This document shows positions 42,279-51,612 of a DNA stretch of 64,000 nucleotides, in pieces (positions within the stretch are counted from its first letter, which is position 1; every line of letters begins with the position of its first letter). The stretch spans positions 28,532-92,531 of the forward strand of contig JAUXMZ010000056.1 in the NCBI GenBank assembly GCA_030683105.1, read 5' to 3'. The DNA comes from Burkholderiales bacterium. Lineage in GTDB: Bacteria; Pseudomonadota; Gammaproteobacteria; Burkholderiales; SG8-41. The position numbers were made by a program, and so were the translations under genes. Below the pieces are notes generated by a model, which was not told where the DNA came from, searched no databases, and saw nothing but the letters and a program-made list of their open reading frames with translations.

Positions 42279-43667
42279 TCAGCGCTCCCCGCCTCCGCCC
42301 AGCGCTTTGTAGAGTTGGGCTGCGACAGAAAACCGTGCGCGCCGGGTTTGCACCGTGCCCTGCTGGGCGGAAAAGAGTTCCCGTTGCGCATCCAGCACTT
42401 CCAGATAACTGGAGATACCCGCCTTATAACGGGCATCCGCCAGCCGCAGCCGCTGCTGCTGGCTCGTTTCGGCGGATTGCTGGGCGCGCAACTGCTCGAC
42501 CAGATAGGTGCGGGCGGCAAGAAGGTCGGCAACTTCGCGGAACGCCTGCTGAATTGCTTTTTCGTACTCGGCCACGGCGACTATCTTGCGCGCTTCGGCA
42601 AGATCGACACCGGCAGCGGCGCGTCCGGCATCGAATAGCGGAAAGCGCAACGCGGGCTGGAAATTCCAGCTGCCGCTGCCGGCATCGAACAGCCCGGTCA
42701 GGGCGCTGCTCGCCGTGCCCAGTCCGGCAGTCAGGGTGATGCGCGGCAGGAAGGCGGCGCGGGCAGCGCCAATATTGGCGTTGGCGGCAATCAGCCTGTT
42801 TTCGGCGGCCAGCACATCGGGGCGTTTGAGTAACACCTCGGAGGGCAACCCGGCGGCCAAATCCGGCACAACGCCCTGATCGGCTAGCTTGCGTCCGCCA
42901 GTCAAATCGGCCGGCTCCCGGCCGACCAGCAGCGTCAGCGCATTGATGGCAGCGGCGCGCTGACGTTCCAGGTTGGCAAGCTCCGCCCGCGTCAGCTGAT
43001 AAGCCCCGTCCGCGGCTAGGAAATCGAGGTCGCCGGCCAGTCCCACTTCTCTGCGGCGGTTTACCATCATGCGGGTTTCCCCGCGGCTGTTCAGCGTGTC
43101 CACCGCCAGCCGCGCGCGTTCCTCCAGTTCCAAATGGGTGAAATAGGCGTTGGCAACTTCGGCAATGAGCGACAGGCGCAAAGCGCGCCGGGCTTCCTCG
43201 CTCGCGAGATAGCTCGACAGCGCCGCTTCATTAAGACTTTTCACCCGGCCCCAGAAATCCAGCTCAAACGCCAGCAGGGAGAACCCGGCATCGTAGCGAT
43301 GGCTGGTAAGCGGGCGTCCCGTGGAGGAAAGGTCCCCCGGCGTGCGCGACGAGGCGGCGCCGGCTGCGGCATCGATGCCGGGTAACCGGTCAGCACGGGC
43401 GATACCATAGAGGGCGCGGGCTTCCCCGACCCGGGCTGCGGCTATTCTCATGTCCCGGTTGTGTTCGAGCGCCGTGGCAATCAGATTTTGCAACCGGGGA
43501 TCGGGGAAGAAGTCACGCCATTCGAGTGCGATCGCCTCGCGCGCGCCATCGGCTTGGGCGGTTTGCGGCCATTGCGCGGGGACGGGCGGCTCGGGCCGCC
43601 GATAATCGGGCATCAGCGAGCAACCCGCCAGGGCCGCGCCGAGGACTATGACGGAAAGTTTATGCAT
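42279..43667 (-). CDS. RND efflux outer-membrane lipoprotein (OprM/NodT family)
   Basis: About 462 residues. The lipobox ALAGCS at residues 13-18 marks an outer-membrane lipoprotein. Two TolC-like repeats follow, with long coiled helices, IALEWRDFFPDPRLQNLI and the late GISSYLEVLDAQRELFSAQQ motif. It forms the outer-membrane channel of the efflux pump. The ATG at 43667 has AAGGA 8 nt upstream and overlaps the pump gene's stop by 8 bp; the longer frame is rejected. Confidence 0.9.
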   Translation of the reverse strand: MHKLSVIVLGAALAGCSLMPDYRRPEPPVPAQWPQTAQADGAREAIALEWRDFFPDPRLQNLIATALEHNRDMRIAAARVGEARALYGIARADRLPGIDAAAGAASSRTPGDLSSTGRPLTSHRYDAGFSLLAFELDFWGRVKSLNEAALSSYLASEEARRALRLSLIAEVANAYFTHLELEERARLAVDTLNSRGETRMMVNRRREVGLAGDLDFLAADGAYQLTRAELANLERQRAAAINALTLLVGREPADLTGGRKLADQGVVPDLAAGLPSEVLLKRPDVLAAENRLIAANANIGAARAAFLPRITLTAGLGTASSALTGLFDAGSGSWNFQPALRFPLFDAGRAAAGVDLAEARKIVAVAEYEKAIQQAFREVADLLAARTYLVEQLRAQQSAETSQQQRLRLADARYKAGISSYLEVLDAQRELFSAQQGTVQTRRARFSVAAQLYKALGGGGER

Positions 43668-46600
43668 GGTCGGCATCCTTGTGTCGGCGCGCGCGACCGG
43701 GAAATATTTTTCGCACCACGACGAAAAACACCGGCACCAGGAATATCGCCAGCAATGTCGCCGCGAGCATGCCGCCGATGACTCCGGTGCCGATGGCGTG
43801 CCTGCTGTTGGCGCCGGCGCCGGTGGAAATCGCCAGCGGCAGCACGCCGAGGATAAACGCAAAAGAGGTCATCAGGATCGGGCGAAAACGCAGGCGGCAG
43901 GCTTCGAGCGTCGCCTCGGCCAGACTCATGCCGCGCTCCTGCAATTCGCGCGCGAACTCGATGATCAGGATGGCGTTCTTGCTCGACAACCCGATGATGG
44001 CGATGAGGCCGACCTTGAAATAGACGTCGTCGGGCAATCCGCGCAGCGTCACCGCCAGCGTCGCGCCAAAAATGCCCAGCGGCACCACCAGCATCACCGC
44101 AAAAGGAATGGACCAGCTTTCATACAGCGCCGCCAGCGCCAGGAAAGCCACCAGCAGCGCCAACGCAAAGAGCAGCGGCGCCTGGCTGCCCGAGAGTTTT
44201 TCCTCGAACGAGGTGCCGGACCACTCGAAGCCGAACCCCGGCGGCAATTGCCGGGACAACTCCTCCATGGTTTGCATGGCCTCGCCGGTGCTGTGGCCGG
44301 GCGCCGGGCCACCGGAGATTTTCATCGCCGGCAGGCCGTTGTAGCGATCGAGTTTGGGCGAGCCGACGATCCAGCGCGGCGTCACCAGTTCGGACAGCGG
44401 CACCATGGCACCGGCCCGGTTTCTGACCGACATGCTCAGCAGCATGTCCGGCGTGGTGCGCATGTCGGCTTCCGCCTGCATCTGCACGCGCAGAATCCGG
44501 CCCTGCCGCTCAAAGTCGTTGATATAGGCCACACCCATGGTGGATTGCAGCGTCTCGTTGAGATCGGCGATGCTTACTCCCAGAGTTTCAGTCTTGCGCC
44601 GGTCGATATCGAGCAGCAGTTGCGGCGCGGCTTCCTGGCCTTCCGGTCGCACGCCGGCCAGCGCCGGATTCTGGCCGGCCATGCCCAGCACCAAAGAGCG
44701 TGCCTCATACAGTTTTTCGCGGCCGTGGCCGCCGCGGTCCTGCAGGCGGAAGTCAAAACCGCCGGTCGAGGCAAGTTCCGGAATGGGCGGCGGATTGATG
44801 GCGAAGATCATGGCCTGCTTGATCTGGAACAGCGCCATGTTGGCCCGCTGCACCAGCGCGGCCGAGGAATGCTCGGGGCCGGGGCGCTCATCCCATTCCT
44901 TGAGCCGGACAAATGCGAGCGCTGCGTTCTGGCCCCGGCCAAAAAACGAGAAGCCGACCACGCCGATGACTTTGGCAACCTCGGGTTGCTTGAGGAAATA
45001 CTGCTCGACCTGGTTCAGCACTTCTATCGTGCGCTCTTGCGAGGCCCCCGGCGGCAATTGCACCATGCTGATGAAATAACCCTGGTCTTCATCGGGCAGG
45101 AAGCTGCCGGGCAGGTGCGTGAACAGCCAGCCGGTGGCGCCGATGATGGCCGCGTACAGCAGCAGATAGCGCCCAGGTTTGGGAAGCATCCGGCCGACCC
45201 ACGAGCGATAACCATCCCGGGTTCGGTTGAACAAGCGGTTGAACCACCCGAAAAAACCCGTGGTGGGCATCACTTCCGTGCCCGGCTTGTGTTTGAGCAG
45301 CACGGCGCACAGCGCCGGGGTCAGCGTCAGCGCCATCAGGATGGAGAAGCCCATGGCGAGCAGCAGCGTCATCGCAAACTGGCGATAGATGACGCCCACG
45401 GAGCCGCCGAAGAAAAGCATGGGCGCGAACACCGCCGCCAGCACCAGGGTGATGCCGATGATGGCGTTAAATATCTGGTCCATCGCCTTGCGCGCGGCTT
45501 CCCGCGGCGCCAGCCCTTCCTCGCTCATGATGCGCTCGACCGCCTCCACCACCACGATGGCATCATCCACCACGATGCCGACCGCGAGCACCATGGCAAA
45601 CAGGGTGAGCACGTTGATCGAGTAGCCGAACACATAAAGCCCGGCCAGCGCCCCGATCAGGGACACCGGCACCACGATGGCTGGAATAATGGTGGCGCGG
45701 AAATTCCCCAGAAACAGATAGATCACCAGGAATACCAGCAGCATGGCTTCGGCCAGCGTCTTCAGGACTTCCTTGATGGAAATATCGACAAACCGCGAGG
45801 TATCGTAGGGCACATCCCAGGCGATCCCTTTGGGGAAATAGGGCGCCATCTCCTCCATCTTGGCGCGCACCGCCTTGACCACTTCAAGCGCATTGCCATC
45901 GGGCGCGACGCGAATGGCGATGGCTGCCGTCGGCTGCCCATTGAGGCGGGCGAAAATATCGTAGCTCTGGGAGCCCAGTTCCACCCGGGCCACGTCCTTC
46001 ACCCGCACCGCGGAGCCGTCCGGCTGGGTGCGCACGAGGATGTTGCCGAATTCTTCGGGCGTGGCCAACCGGCTGCGCGTGACGATGACCGCATTGATCT
46101 GCTGGCCCGCCGCGGCCGGCGTCTGGCCCAGCTCGCCGGTGGCAAGCTCGACGTTCTGGGCGCGCACCGCGCGGGTCACGTCGGCGGGCGAGAGATTGTA
46201 GGCATGAAGTTTTTCCGGCCGCAGCCACAGACGCATGGAATATTCGGTACCGAACAGGATCGCCTCGCCTACGCCCTTGACTCGCCTGAGCGGGTCGAGC
46301 ACACCGGCGGCGGCGAAACTGCCAAGGTCCACGGCCGAAAGACTGTTATCAGGCGAGTGGATGGCAACGAACATCACGTAATTGCGCGACGGCTTGGTCA
46401 CCGGCACGCCCACCCGCCGCACATCGTCCGGCAACCGCGCCTCTATGCGTTTGTAGCGGTTTTGCGCCTCCACCGAGGCGATATCGATATTCGTGCCGGG
46501 CTGAAAGGTCAGGGTCACCGTGCCTGTTCCCAATTCCGAGGCCGACTCCATGTAAAGCAAATGCTCGATTCCGTTCATCTCCTGCTCGATCAGAGCGGTG

Positions 46601-46785
46601 ACGGTGCTTTCGACGACCTTGGCTGACGCGCCAGGATAGACGATGTTGAACGCGATGGACGGCGGCGCGACCGCCGGATACTGGGAGACCGGCAGGGTTC
46701 TGAACGCCAGCGCGCCGGCGAGCAGAATCACCAGTGCAATCACCCATGCAAATACCGGGCGGTCGATGAAAAATTTGGCGAACAT
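43660..46785 (-). CDS. RND multidrug efflux permease (AcrB/MexB-type, HAE1)
   Basis: 1041 residues, full length. Start MFAKFFIDRPVFAWV, then PVSQYPAVAPPSI. The proton-relay helix reads VLAVGIVVDDAIVVVEAVER (the Asp pair), with GGSVGVIYRQFAMTLL and the second-half GLSSKNAILIIEFARE. It is the inner-membrane pump, probably exporting drugs or solvents. It starts 3 bp after the adaptor gene. Confidence 0.94.
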   Translation of the reverse strand: MFAKFFIDRPVFAWVIALVILLAGALAFRTLPVSQYPAVAPPSIAFNIVYPGASAKVVESTVTALIEQEMNGIEHLLYMESASELGTGTVTLTFQPGTNIDIASVEAQNRYKRIEARLPDDVRRVGVPVTKPSRNYVMFVAIHSPDNSLSAVDLGSFAAAGVLDPLRRVKGVGEAILFGTEYSMRLWLRPEKLHAYNLSPADVTRAVRAQNVELATGELGQTPAAAGQQINAVIVTRSRLATPEEFGNILVRTQPDGSAVRVKDVARVELGSQSYDIFARLNGQPTAAIAIRVAPDGNALEVVKAVRAKMEEMAPYFPKGIAWDVPYDTSRFVDISIKEVLKTLAEAMLLVFLVIYLFLGNFRATIIPAIVVPVSLIGALAGLYVFGYSINVLTLFAMVLAVGIVVDDAIVVVEAVERIMSEEGLAPREAARKAMDQIFNAIIGITLVLAAVFAPMLFFGGSVGVIYRQFAMTLLLAMGFSILMALTLTPALCAVLLKHKPGTEVMPTTGFFGWFNRLFNRTRDGYRSWVGRMLPKPGRYLLLYAAIIGATGWLFTHLPGSFLPDEDQGYFISMVQLPPGASQERTIEVLNQVEQYFLKQPEVAKVIGVVGFSFFGRGQNAALAFVRLKEWDERPGPEHSSAALVQRANMALFQIKQAMIFAINPPPIPELASTGGFDFRLQDRGGHGREKLYEARSLVLGMAGQNPALAGVRPEGQEAAPQLLLDIDRRKTETLGVSIADLNETLQSTMGVAYINDFERQGRILRVQMQAEADMRTTPDMLLSMSVRNRAGAMVPLSELVTPRWIVGSPKLDRYNGLPAMKISGGPAPGHSTGEAMQTMEELSRQLPPGFGFEWSGTSFEEKLSGSQAPLLFALALLVAFLALAALYESWSIPFAVMLVVPLGIFGATLAVTLRGLPDDVYFKVGLIAIIGLSSKNAILIIEFARELQERGMSLAEATLEACRLRFRPILMTSFAFILGVLPLAISTGAGANSRHAIGTGVIGGMLAATLLAIFLVPVFFVVVRKIFPGRARRHKDADHA

Positions 46786-46788
46786 GCT

Positions 46789-47943
46789 TTACCCCTGTTT
46801 CTTGCTGGCGGCCGGCGGCTGCGTGACGGGCGCGGCGTCCGGACTGAACGGCACGGACTTCACCGGCGCGCCGGGACGCACCTTCTGCAGACCGTTGACG
46901 ATCACCTGCTCTCCGCTCTTCAGGCCTTCGGCGATGATGAAATCGTCACCGCTCATGCCGCCGGTTTTCACCGGCCGGGGCGCTGCCTTGCCCTCAGCGT
47001 CCACTATCATCACGAACTGGCCCTGCGGCCCGGCCTGCACCGCACGCTGGGGAATTCGCAGGACTGTGTCGGCAATCGCTTCTGGAAAACGGACACGCAC
47101 GAAAGTGCCGGGCAGCAACTCATGCCTGGCGTTGGGAAACACGGCACGCAATGAGACGCTGCCTGTGGCAGGATCGACGGCCAGATCGGAGAACAGCAAT
47201 TTCCCCGGCTGCGGATAGATGCTGCCGTCTTCCAGGATAAGCTCGACTTTGGCGCGCTCCGCCTGCTTGATCCTGCCCGCCTTCACCGCCTGCCTCAACC
47301 GCAGCAGGTCGGCACCCGGTTGGGTGAAGTTGGCGTAAATGGGATCGATCTGCTCGATGGTAGCGAGATGGGTCGCCTCTCCGCGCCCGACGAGCGCACC
47401 CTCGGTGACCAGCGTGCGTCCGATGCGGCCTGAAATCGGCGCTGGCACGGCCGTATTTTCCAAATCGATGCGGGCGCGAGTCACCGCGGCTTCGGCCTGT
47501 TTCACTTTGGCGTCCGCCAGGTCCACCTCCTGCTGGCTCACCGCCTTGATCTCGAGCAGCGGCCGGTAACGCTCCAGCGTCAGGCGCGCGACTGCAAGAT
47601 CCGCCTTGGCGGAGTCGAAGGCTGCCTGATAATTGCGCGGATCGATGCGGAACAGCGTGGCCCCTTCTTTGACATCGGTGCCTTCGGCAAACAGGCGCTT
47701 TTCAACGATACCCTCCACTCGCGCCCTCACCTGAGCGGAGCGGAATGCCTGCAAACGACCCGGCAATTCCTGGGTGATCGTTGCCGAGCCTGGCGCGACA
47801 GTGACGACTTCGACTTCCGGCGGCGGCATGGCCGCTGCGCCGGGACCGCCGGGACCGCCGGCACCCTTTTTGTCGCCTTCTGCTCCGCAACCCGCAAGCA
47901 CGGCAGTCAACAGAAACATCAGCAGGAAGATTTCGCGCTTCAT
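46789..47943 (-). CDS. RND efflux membrane-fusion (adaptor) lipoprotein
   Basis: About 384 residues. The lipobox LAGCG (residues about 14-18) is followed by a glycine-rich linker, then lipoyl and alpha-hairpin parts: TITQELPGRLQAFRSAQVRA, VEGIVEKRLFAEGTDVKEG, AAVTRARIDLENTAVPAPISGRIG. It joins the inner pump to the outer channel. The ATG at 47943 has AAGGAA 7 nt upstream. Confidence 0.92.
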   Translation of the reverse strand: MKREIFLLMFLLTAVLAGCGAEGDKKGAGGPGGPGAAAMPPPEVEVVTVAPGSATITQELPGRLQAFRSAQVRARVEGIVEKRLFAEGTDVKEGATLFRIDPRNYQAAFDSAKADLAVARLTLERYRPLLEIKAVSQQEVDLADAKVKQAEAAVTRARIDLENTAVPAPISGRIGRTLVTEGALVGRGEATHLATIEQIDPIYANFTQPGADLLRLRQAVKAGRIKQAERAKVELILEDGSIYPQPGKLLFSDLAVDPATGSVSLRAVFPNARHELLPGTFVRVRFPEAIADTVLRIPQRAVQAGPQGQFVMIVDAEGKAAPRPVKTGGMSGDDFIIAEGLKSGEQVIVNGLQKVRPGAPVKSVPFSPDAAPVTQPPAASKKQG

Positions 47944-47953
47944 GTTCGGTTCC

Positions 47954-48556
47954 TTAATGATTTGGCGCATAAGCGCGCAGAAAGCAATCCACGATCTGTT
48001 CGATCCGGGTCTTCTCCACAACCGCGGGCGTAGCGGCGCCGCAGAGGCGGCTCGCATGTTCGAACCCCCCCAGCATGCCCACCAGCATCTCCGCGGCGAG
48101 GCGCGGGTCGTCCTGGCGCAGCCGGTTATCGGCCATGGCACGACCGAGAAAATCCGCCAGCCGGGCAATGGTCTGGGCCGGGCCTTTGGCGAAAAAGGCC
48201 TGGGCCAGGCCCGGGAAACGGGTAGTCTCGGCGGTCAGGGCGCGAAACATGGCCAGCCCTTCGTCACCCAGAATTTTTTCGCGGAAAGTCGTGGCGAAGC
48301 GGATCAGCGATGCGCGCACATCTTCCGTCTGCCCATCCAGCGTAACGGCAATGGCAGCCGAAGACAGGGTAGCCGTTTCGCTGAACAACTCATCCTTGCT
48401 GGGAAAATGATTGTAGAGCGTTTGCTTCGCCACACCCGCGCGAGCGGCAATATTGTCCACGCTCGCCCGGTAGCCTTCTTTCATGAAAGCCTCTCTGGCC
48501 GCCTGCAGCAGACGGTGGCGAGTATCGGCGGCAACAGGCGTTTCAGGGTGAGACAT
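47954..48556 (-). CDS. TetR/AcrR family regulator of the efflux operon
   Basis: 200 residues. The N-terminal helix-turn-helix reads SVDNIAARAGVAKQTLYNHFPSKDELF (about residues 33-59), followed by a variable ligand-binding domain. It is the first gene of the pump operon, 10 bp before the adaptor, so it probably represses its own operon through the palindrome just upstream. Confidence 0.9.
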   Translation of the reverse strand: MSHPETPVAADTRHRLLQAAREAFMKEGYRASVDNIAARAGVAKQTLYNHFPSKDELFSETATLSSAAIAVTLDGQTEDVRASLIRFATTFREKILGDEGLAMFRALTAETTRFPGLAQAFFAKGPAQTIARLADFLGRAMADNRLRQDDPRLAAEMLVGMLGGFEHASRLCGAATPAVVEKTRIEQIVDCFLRAYAPNH

Positions 48557-48574
48557 GATGGCCTCTGTCTTAAC

Positions 48575-48595
48575 TGGACTGGACAGTCTAGTCCA
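48575..48595. promoter_or_regulatory. Candidate TetR operator
   Basis: A 21-bp near-perfect palindrome (TGGACT at one end, AGTCCA at the other, GAC/GTC inside; 18 of 20 arm positions symmetric) lies 19-39 bp upstream of the tetR start. Size and position are typical of a TetR autoregulatory site. Confidence 0.6.
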
Positions 48596-48701
48596 TCTTT
48601 AGGTGCATGACAAGCAAGCAGGGCCCTACTTTCCTGAATTTGTGCCTGTAGTATAGATAGAGAACAACCACACCTGTAACGGTCTGTCAGGAATTTTGAA
48701 A

Positions 48702-49607
48702 ATGCGACTCTCACTCGACGCGCTGCTGGTGCTGGATGCCATCGACCGCAAAGGCAGCTTCGCCGCCGCGGCCGCCGAGCTGCACCGTGTGCCTTCGGCG
48801 GTCACCTATACCGTGCAGAAACTCGAACATGACCTCGACGTGCCGCTGTTCGATCGCCGCGGACACCGCGCCAAACTCACCGCAGCAGGCCGCGAACTGC
48901 TGGACGAGGGACGCCATCTGCTGCGCGCGGCCGCCGAACTGGAATCGCGCATCAGACGCGTTGCCACCGGCTGGGAAACCGAGTTGCGGATCGCTTACGA
49001 CGGCATCATACCGAAGCAGCCGCTGCTCGATCTTGCAGCGGCGTTTTATGAACAGCAGTGTGGCACGCGTCTGCGAATTTTCGCCGAAGTGCTGGGCGGT
49101 TGCTGGGATGCGCTGGTGTCGCGGCGCGCTGACCTGGTGATCGGCGCGCCCGGCGACGGGCCTGCAGGCGGCGGGTACACGACACGCGCGCTGGGCGCGG
49201 TCGAATGGGTGTTCGCAATCGCACCCGGGCATCCGCTCGCCAAACTACCCGGCCCGCTTGCCGCGGCGGACATTCAGAGCCACCGCGCGGTATCGGTTGC
49301 CGACAGTTCGCGCAATCTGCCGCCGCGCACCGCGGGACTGCTGTCCGGCCAGGAAACCCTTGCTGTCCATGATCTTGCCGCCAAAGTCATGGCGCAGCGC
49401 ATGGGGCTGGGTGTGGGCAACCTGCCGCGCTACCTGGCGGAGCGCGAAGCGGCCGCGGGCAGGCTGGTCATCAAGCAGACCGAGGAGCCGAAAATCAGCG
49501 CGCCGCTGTTCCTCACCTGGCGTACCGAGCACAAAGGCAAGGCGTTGCAATGGTTTGTGAAACGCTTGCAGGAACCGGGCTGGCTGGACACAGCGCTACG
49601 AATATAG
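48702..49607 (+). CDS. LysR family transcriptional regulator
   Basis: About 301 residues. N-terminal winged HTH: LLVLDAIDRKGSFAAAAAEL then SAVTYTVQKLEHDLDVPLFDR; the C-terminal half is a periplasmic-binding-like effector domain. No adjacent divergent target other than the efflux regulator is present. The ATG at 48702 is preferred to a TTG two codons earlier; AGGA lies upstream. Its TAG stop is the first three bases of a 9-mer repeat. Confidence 0.9.
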   Translation: MRLSLDALLVLDAIDRKGSFAAAAAELHRVPSAVTYTVQKLEHDLDVPLFDRRGHRAKLTAAGRELLDEGRHLLRAAAELESRIRRVATGWETELRIAYDGIIPKQPLLDLAAAFYEQQCGTRLRIFAEVLGGCWDALVSRRADLVIGAPGDGPAGGGYTTRALGAVEWVFAIAPGHPLAKLPGPLAAADIQSHRAVSVADSSRNLPPRTAGLLSGQETLAVHDLAAKVMAQRMGLGVGNLPRYLAEREAAAGRLVIKQTEEPKISAPLFLTWRTEHKGKALQWFVKRLQEPGWLDTALRI

Positions 49608-49642
49608 CCACAGAGTGGTCTCTGTGATCTCTGTGGCAAATA
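49605..49642. repeat. Minimal 9-mer inverted array, copy h
   Basis: TAGCCACAGAG and the inverse CTCTGTGGCAAATA are separated by only a dozen bases, so the two arms nearly touch. It sits exactly between convergent lysR and the CDGSH gene and could fold as a terminator-like hairpin. Confidence 0.85.
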
Positions 49643-49645
49643 TTT

Positions 49646-49837
49646 CTAGTTCTTATCGTCGCTAAAGCCGATTTTCTTGTGCGTGCCGTCGCAGAACGGC
49701 TTGTTTTTCGAGCCCCCGCACCGGCACAGGTACAAGGTCTCCTCCACCTTCAACGGTTCGCCGCGCGAATTGTGGAACTGGGTCACGCCTTTCACCACCA
49801 GCGGCCCGTCCTTGATCAGTTCGATTGTCGCATCCAT
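49646..49837 (-). CDS. CDGSH iron-sulfur domain protein
   Basis: 63 residues. The CDGSH motif C-x-C-x2-(S/T)-x3-P-x-C-D-G-(S/T)-H is exact: LCRCGGSKNKPFCDGTH (about residues 37-53), giving a [2Fe-2S] cluster with three Cys and one His. The role is redox or cluster transfer. AGGAG lies 7 nt before the ATG at 49837; a GTG one codon earlier is rejected. Confidence 0.92.
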   Translation of the reverse strand: MDATIELIKDGPLVVKGVTQFHNSRGEPLKVEETLYLCRCGGSKNKPFCDGTHKKIGFSDDKN

Positions 49838-49858
49838 CACGGATCTCCTGACATAAGC

Positions 49859-50236
49859 TTACTGCTGCTGTTGTTGCGCCTGCTGTTCGGCAATGTCCTT
49901 GTGCACCTGCGCCATGTCGAGCGCCCGGGCCTGCGCGATCACGCTGTCGAGCCCCGCGGCCGGCAGCGCCCCCGCCTGCGACAGCAAAACCACTTTTTCC
50001 CGGAACATCATCAGCGTGGGGATCGAACGGATGCTGAAATGTCCCGCCAGTTCCTGCTCGATGTCGGTATTGACCTTGGCAAACACGACGTCCTGGTGTT
50101 TGTCGGATGCCGACTCGAAAATCGGGGCGAAGCCTTTGCAGGGGCCGCACCACGGTGCCCAGAAGTCGACAATCACCATATCATTCTTGGTCACCACGTC
50201 TTCAAAATTGTCCTTGGTTAATTCTACTGTTGCCAT
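49859..50236 (-). CDS. Thioredoxin with glutamine-rich tail
   Basis: 125 residues. The thioredoxin fold has the active site FWAPWCGPCKGF (about residues 25-36) and the cis-Pro in RSIPTLMMF. About 20 extra residues at the C terminus end in a glutamine run (AEQQAQQQQQ) not found in TrxA. The ATG at 50236 (MATVELT) has AGGAGA upstream. It is 21 bp before the CDGSH gene, forming a two-gene redox operon. Confidence 0.9.
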   Translation of the reverse strand: MATVELTKDNFEDVVTKNDMVIVDFWAPWCGPCKGFAPIFESASDKHQDVVFAKVNTDIEQELAGHFSIRSIPTLMMFREKVVLLSQAGALPAAGLDSVIAQARALDMAQVHKDIAEQQAQQQQQ

Positions 50237-50271
50237 GCCATCTTTCTCCTGATCTACAGCGTATCTTAAAA

Positions 50272-50330
50272 AAACTCCCTCTCCCCTCACCCTGCCCTCT
50301 CCCCCAAAATTGGGGGAGAGGGGTTTTATT
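50272..50330. repeat. GC-rich hairpin repeat, variant copy
   Basis: CCCTCTCCCCTC, then CCCTCTCCCCC-AAAATT-GGGGGAGAGGGG and a T run. Related to the hrpA copy; the T run could make it a plus-direction terminator-like hairpin. The rest of the 50237-50517 space holds the promoter region of the next gene. Confidence 0.8.
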
Positions 50331-50517
50331 TTCTAGCTGTCCCAGCAAGCCGTGCCAGCAAACCGATGCCCTTAATTTTATCATCAAGGCCAATCAAAAA
50401 GAGTTGCCCCCTGATTCCAGATAACGCCGCAATGACGAAATGGCATCACTCATAGTCGTTATGTGCGCAGCGCGGAAATGCAATAGAATTGGCCTATACC
50501 ACACGAGGAGAACCACA

Positions 50518-51484
50518 ATGCGCATCAAGACCGCGGTCATCGCCGCCGCCACGCTCGCAGCCCTTAGTCTGCAAGCTCATGCCCAAAACTATCCCGTCAA
50601 ACCCATACGCATGATCGTGCCCTTTGCGCCGGGCGGCAACGTGGACATCACTGCGCGCACGATATCGGCGCCGATGGCCGAAGCGCTCGGATACCAGATC
50701 CTGGTGGAAAGCCGGCCGGGGGCAGGCGGCACTGTAGGCGCGGACGTGGTCGCCAAAGCCGCGCCCGACGGCTACACGATACTGATCGCCTCCAGCAGCG
50801 TCATGACCAACGGCCCGGCGCTGTATCCCAAGCTGCCCTATGACATCCAGAAGAGCTTCGTGCCCATAGGCCGCATTGCGGTGGTGCCGCTGGTGATCGT
50901 CGTCCACCCCTCGGTCCCGGTAAAAACGACCAAAGACCTGATCGCGCTGGCGAAGAAAATGGACGGCCAACTGCTGATGGCCAACGCCGGCGTCGGCACG
51001 ACCAACCACCTGATCGCCGAACTGTTCATGATCTCGACCAACACGCGCATGACGCTGGTGCCGTACAAAGGCAGCGGCCCGGCGCTGGTCGATCTCATCG
51101 CCGGCCACGTTCATGCCCACGTCGACCAACTCTCCTCGGCCCTGCCCTACATCAAGTCGGGCCGCGCGCGCGCCGTCGCCGTCACCACCGCCAGGCGCGC
51201 GGCGATGCTGCCCGAAGTGCCGACGCTCGCCGAATCGGGCGTGCCGGGATTCGAGGCGAGCACCGTCACCGGCATCCTCGCGCCCGCGGGCACGCCGAAA
51301 GACATCGTGGCAAAACTCAATGCCACGCTGGTCAAAGTGCTCGGCACCGCGGCAGTCAAAGAGAAATTTGTTGCGCTCGGCGCCGAAGCGCAACCGAGCA
51401 CCAGCGAGGCACTGGCGGCATTCATCCGCGACGACCTCGCCAAATGGGTCAAGGTGGTGAAGCAGGCGGGAATCAAGCTGGAAC

Positions 51485-51489
<5 letters not shown>
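50518..51489 (+). CDS. Bug family (TTT) periplasmic substrate-binding protein, 1
   Basis: 323 residues. Signal peptide (MRIKTAVIAAATLAALSLQ, cleavage at AHA-QN), then the Bug signature YPVKPIRMIVPFAPGGNVD, RPGAGGTVGADVVAKAAPDG and VPYKGSGPALVDLIAGHV. It binds a small carboxylate or related anion. No TctA/TctB membrane genes are adjacent. GAGGAG precedes the ATG at 50518. Confidence 0.93.
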
Positions 51490-51609
<120 letters not shown>

Positions 51610-51612
51610 CAG

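Noticed and set aside
43648..46626. Long plus-strand open frame (992 codons) opposite the RND pump gene
   Set aside because: A shadow of the pump gene: no recognisable domain, rich in H, R and Q, no ribosome site.
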